This document shows, piece after piece, positions 61,447 to 64,000 of a DNA stretch of 64,000 nucleotides. Position 1 is the first letter of the stretch. Every line of letters starts with the position of its first letter. The translations under genes were made by a program, and so were the position numbers. The notes under the pieces were generated by a model. The model ran no database searches. It was not told the DNA's origin and saw only the letters and a list, made by a program, of their open reading frames with translations. This DNA comes from Breoghania sp. (GTDB taxonomy: Bacteria; Pseudomonadota; Alphaproteobacteria; Rhizobiales; Stappiaceae): NCBI RefSeq assembly GCF_963674635.1, contig NZ_OY771475.1, forward strand, positions 1 to 64,000. Direction: 5' to 3'.

Positions 61447-62873
61447 GTGAAGTCCTTTGGAAGCTGGATGCACTGGTGGAAGCCGTTGGCGGGCGCGTTG
61501 TCGGCGATCCGACGACGACGATCACCGGCATTTCCATCGATAGCCGCACCATCCAGCCGGGCGAGGCCTTTTTCTGCATCAAGGGCGATGTGCATGACGG
61601 GCACCGCTTCGCGGAGGCCGCGCTGTCGCGCGGTGCGGCGCTGGCGGTCGTCTGCGAGGAGCGTCTGAACGAGGTTCCGCCGGAAGGGCGTTATGTCGTG
61701 GTGTCGGACGTTCTCGGCGCGCTGGAGGATTTGGGCCGTGCCGCACGGGCGCGCACTGAGGCCAAGATCGTCGCCGTGACCGGGTCCGTCGGCAAGACCT
61801 CGTCAAAGGAAATGCTGCGCATCGCGCTTTCCAAGTCTGGCCGCACGCACGCGTCCGTCGCGTCCTTCAACAATCATTGGGGGGTGCCCCTGACACTGGC
61901 GCGTATGCCGGAGAATACCGAATACGGTGTCTTCGAAATCGGCATGAATCATCCCGGCGAGATCACGCCGCTGGCCCGCATGGTGCGTCCGGATTTCGTG
62001 ATCATCACCACCGTCGAGCCCGTCCACCTGGCGCAATTTGAATCTGTGGAGGCGATCGCGCGGGCCAAGGCGGAGATCTTCGAGGGGCTGGAGCCGGGCG
62101 GAGCGGCCATTCTCAACGCCTCTAACCCGCAGTTCGATCTCCTGCGCTTTCTCGCTTTCACCGCCGGTGTCGCCAGGATCGTGACCTTCGGCGACGACCG
62201 CGCCTTCGATGTGCATCCGACGCAGGTCGCGCCGCAGAGCGGGTGCTCTTGCGTGACGGGCAAGGTGCTGGGCGAAGATCTGGTGTGGAAGATCGGGGCT
62301 CCAGGGCGCCATCTGGTCAACAATTCGCTTGCGGTTCTGGCCGCGGTGAAGCTTATGGGGGCCGATCTGGCGCTGGGCGCGCTGGCTCTGGCCGACATGT
62401 CCGCCCCCAAGGGCCGAGGCGAACGCCACGAACTGACCTTCGAGGATGGCACCGCCACGCTGATCGACGAGAGCTACAACGCCAACCCGGCTTCCATGCG
62501 CGCCGCGATCGCCGTTCTGGGGGAAACCCCGGTGGAACGCGGCGGTCGTCGCATTGCGGTCATTGGGGACATGCTGGAGCTTGGCGAGACATCGCCTGCG
62601 CTTCATCGCGGTCTTGCAAAGCCGTTGGAGGACGCGCGGATCGATCTCATCTATTGCGTGGGCAAGACCATGCGTGGATTGTGGGAACGACTTCCCGAAA
62701 ACAGGCGGGCGGTCTGGGCCGAAACGTCTGCGGAATTGCAAAAGACCCTCGTCGGCGATATCCGGCCGGGCGATGTGGTCATGATCAAGGGCTCGCTGGG
62801 GACGAAAATGGGACCGCTGGTCTCCGCCCTCATTGACGCCTACGGCGCGAAACGGGCGCGCGCGGCGTCGTAA
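61443..62873 (+). CDS. murF: UDP-MurNAc-tripeptide:D-Ala-D-Ala ligase MurF
   Basis: The 476-residue protein has GISIDSRTIQPGEAFFCIKGDVHDGHRF at the N-terminus, the ATP loop AVTGSVGKTSSKEML, FEIGMNHPGEITPLARMVRP, and TLIDESYNANPASMRAAI in the C-terminal domain. It adds D-Ala-D-Ala to complete the UDP-MurNAc-pentapeptide, the substrate of MraY. It overlaps murE by four bases and is followed 17 bases later by mraY. Confidence 0.97.
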   Translation: MSEVLWKLDALVEAVGGRVVGDPTTTITGISIDSRTIQPGEAFFCIKGDVHDGHRFAEAALSRGAALAVVCEERLNEVPPEGRYVVVSDVLGALEDLGRAARARTEAKIVAVTGSVGKTSSKEMLRIALSKSGRTHASVASFNNHWGVPLTLARMPENTEYGVFEIGMNHPGEITPLARMVRPDFVIITTVEPVHLAQFESVEAIARAKAEIFEGLEPGGAAILNASNPQFDLLRFLAFTAGVARIVTFGDDRAFDVHPTQVAPQSGCSCVTGKVLGEDLVWKIGAPGRHLVNNSLAVLAAVKLMGADLALGALALADMSAPKGRGERHELTFEDGTATLIDESYNANPASMRAAIAVLGETPVERGGRRIAVIGDMLELGETSPALHRGLAKPLEDARIDLIYCVGKTMRGLWERLPENRRAVWAETSAELQKTLVGDIRPGDVVMIKGSLGTKMGPLVSALIDAYGAKRARAAS

Positions 62874-62890
62874 CGAACTGGGGCGATTGA

Positions 62891-63976
62891 ATGCTTTATT
62901 ATCTGGTGGAACTTTCCAGCGAAATCTCCGCCTTTAACGTCTTCCGATACATCACGTTCCGCACCGGGGCCGCCATCATGACGGCCTCGCTGTTCGTCTT
63001 CCTGTTCGGACCCGCCATCATCTCCGCCCTGCGACTGCGCCAGGGCAAGGGGCAACCGATCCGCGCCGACGGTCCGGCCTCGCACCTTCTCACCAAGAAG
63101 GGCACGCCCACCATGGGCGGGCTGATGATCCTGTCGGGCGTGCTGGTCTCCACGCTTTTGTGGGCGAACCTCGCCAACCCCTATGTGTGGATCGTTCTCT
63201 TCGTCACCATCGGCTTCGGATCCATCGGCTTTTACGATGATTATCTGAAGGTCACGCAATCGAGCCACAAGGGCTTTTCCGGTCGTTTCCGCCTCTCTCT
63301 GGAGGCGCTGATCGCCGCGATTGCCGCCGTGAGCATCTCGCTTCTTCAGCCCGAGGGGCTGTCGACCGAACTGGCGTTGCCGTTCCTGAAGGATACGGTG
63401 ATCAATCTCGGCTACTTCTTCATCATCTTCGCCGCCTTCGTCATGGTGGGGGCGGGCAACGCGGTCAACCTGACCGACGGGCTCGACGGGCTGGCCATCG
63501 TGCCGGTCATGATCGCCTGCGGCTCTTTCGGCCTGATCGCCTATCTTTCGGGGAACCAGGTTTTCGCCAACTATCTGCAGATCCATTTCGTGGTCGGCAC
63601 GGGGGAACTCGCCGTTGTCGCGGGCGCGGTGATCGGCGCGGGGCTTGGCTTTCTCTGGTTCAACGCGCCGCCTGCGGCCATCTTCATGGGCGACACTGGA
63701 TCGCTGGCGCTGGGGGGCATGCTGGGCTCCATCGCGGTTGCCACAAAGCATGAAATCGTGCTCGCCATCATTGGCGGCCTCTTCGTGCTGGAGGCGCTTT
63801 CGGTGATCATCCAGGTCTTTTCCTTCAAACTCACCGGCAAGCGCGTGTTCAAGATGGCGCCCATCCATCACCATTTCGAACATCTGGGCTGGACGGAATC
63901 TCAGGTCGTGATCCGCTTCTGGATCATCGCGGTGGTTCTGGCGCTGTTCGGTCTTGCCACGCTGAAGCTGAGATAG
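62891..63976 (+). CDS. mraY: Phospho-MurNAc-pentapeptide transferase MraY
   Basis: The 361-residue polytopic membrane protein transfers phospho-MurNAc-pentapeptide to undecaprenyl phosphate, giving lipid I. Landmarks are TKKGTPTMGGLMIL, FGSIGFYDDYLKV with the DD catalytic pair, NAVNLTDGLDGLAI, FMGDTGSLALGGMLG and KMAPIHHHFEHLGWTESQVVIRFW with the HHH motif. About ten membrane helices are visible. murD begins five bases after the stop. Confidence 0.98.
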   Translation: MLYYLVELSSEISAFNVFRYITFRTGAAIMTASLFVFLFGPAIISALRLRQGKGQPIRADGPASHLLTKKGTPTMGGLMILSGVLVSTLLWANLANPYVWIVLFVTIGFGSIGFYDDYLKVTQSSHKGFSGRFRLSLEALIAAIAAVSISLLQPEGLSTELALPFLKDTVINLGYFFIIFAAFVMVGAGNAVNLTDGLDGLAIVPVMIACGSFGLIAYLSGNQVFANYLQIHFVVGTGELAVVAGAVIGAGLGFLWFNAPPAAIFMGDTGSLALGGMLGSIAVATKHEIVLAIIGGLFVLEALSVIIQVFSFKLTGKRVFKMAPIHHHFEHLGWTESQVVIRFWIIAVVLALFGLATLKLR

Positions 63977-63980
63977 AACG

Positions 63981-64000
63981 ATGATCGAAGTCACCACATT
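63981..64000 (+). CDS. murD: Start of UDP-MurNAc-Ala:D-Glu ligase MurD (cut by window edge)
   Basis: Only the first 20 bases (ATGATCGAAGTCACCACATT, MIEVTT...) are in the window. The call rests on the standard dcw order mraY-murD and on the N-terminus, which resembles alphaproteobacterial MurD (MIPVTTF-like). Confidence 0.6.

Overview
The window is GC-rich chromosomal DNA from an alphaproteobacterium, most likely order Hyphomicrobiales (Rhizobiales) and perhaps a marine or Stappiaceae-like lineage. The evidence is a set of lineage-typical families (BA14K, DUF2336, DUF2293, extensin-like C-terminal domain), a SahR-type regulator fused to a methyltransferase, the N-acetylglutaminylglutamine amide (NAGGN) osmoprotectant genes, and the gene order of the division/cell-wall (dcw) cluster. 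Genus is not determinable by eye. No tRNA, rRNA operon, insertion sequence, CRISPR array or prophage was seen.

Layout. 1-12.6 kb: a truncated HI0933-type flavoprotein, a DUF2293 gene, a lone B12-binding radical SAM protein, a hydrolase lacking its usual catalytic His, MOSC and DUF4399 proteins, an outer-membrane protein, divergent oxyR/katG, an isochorismatase-like hydrolase and trmO. 13-22.7 kb: two DUF2336 proteins flank a B3/B4-domain gene and the sahR-metF-metH methionine-cycle operon, which has a perfect 18-bp palindrome in front of it. A 27-codon membrane microprotein with a perfect Shine-Dalgarno lies antisense downstream of metH. 22.7-28.1 kb: the NAGGN operon (asnO-ngg-M42 peptidase), divergent from a MarR regulator.

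28.3-31.7 kb is the most interesting part. A 69-residue Cys-containing peptide is followed by a radical SAM/SPASM protein with a PqqD-like N-terminus and then, with an ATGA overlap, by a 2-oxoglutarate/Fe(II) oxygenase. This looks like a compact RiPP pathway of a type I do not recognise. A Xre/RES toxin-antitoxin pair follows directly. 31.8-46.2 kb: arsC, a LysE exporter, an extensin-like protein, a secreted 14-Cys protein, a fold-III ornithine/lysine-type decarboxylase, a 5-oxoprolinase, an AT-rich orphan membrane protein, a DAO-type oxidase, two BA14K proteins, a PQQ-type dehydrogenase with a cytochrome c, and a metallo-hydrolase.

46.8-54.9 kb: a TadG-like protein, a complete TRAP transporter (dctPQM) followed by a winged-helix regulator, a TerB-J-domain protein overlapping an AmpD-like amidase, and a lytic transglycosylase. 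The 5-oxoprolinase, DAO oxidase and TRAP transporter all carry the same near-palindrome (TTT[AG]TNNATAAA) upstream, which suggests one amino-acid or pyroglutamate regulon, perhaps controlled by the winged-helix regulator. 55.0-64.0 kb: the RNase P RNA gene and the dcw cluster mraZ-rsmH-ftsL-ftsI-murE-murF-mraY-murD(partial), headed by four 10-bp-spaced MraZ-type repeats that overlap a candidate promoter.
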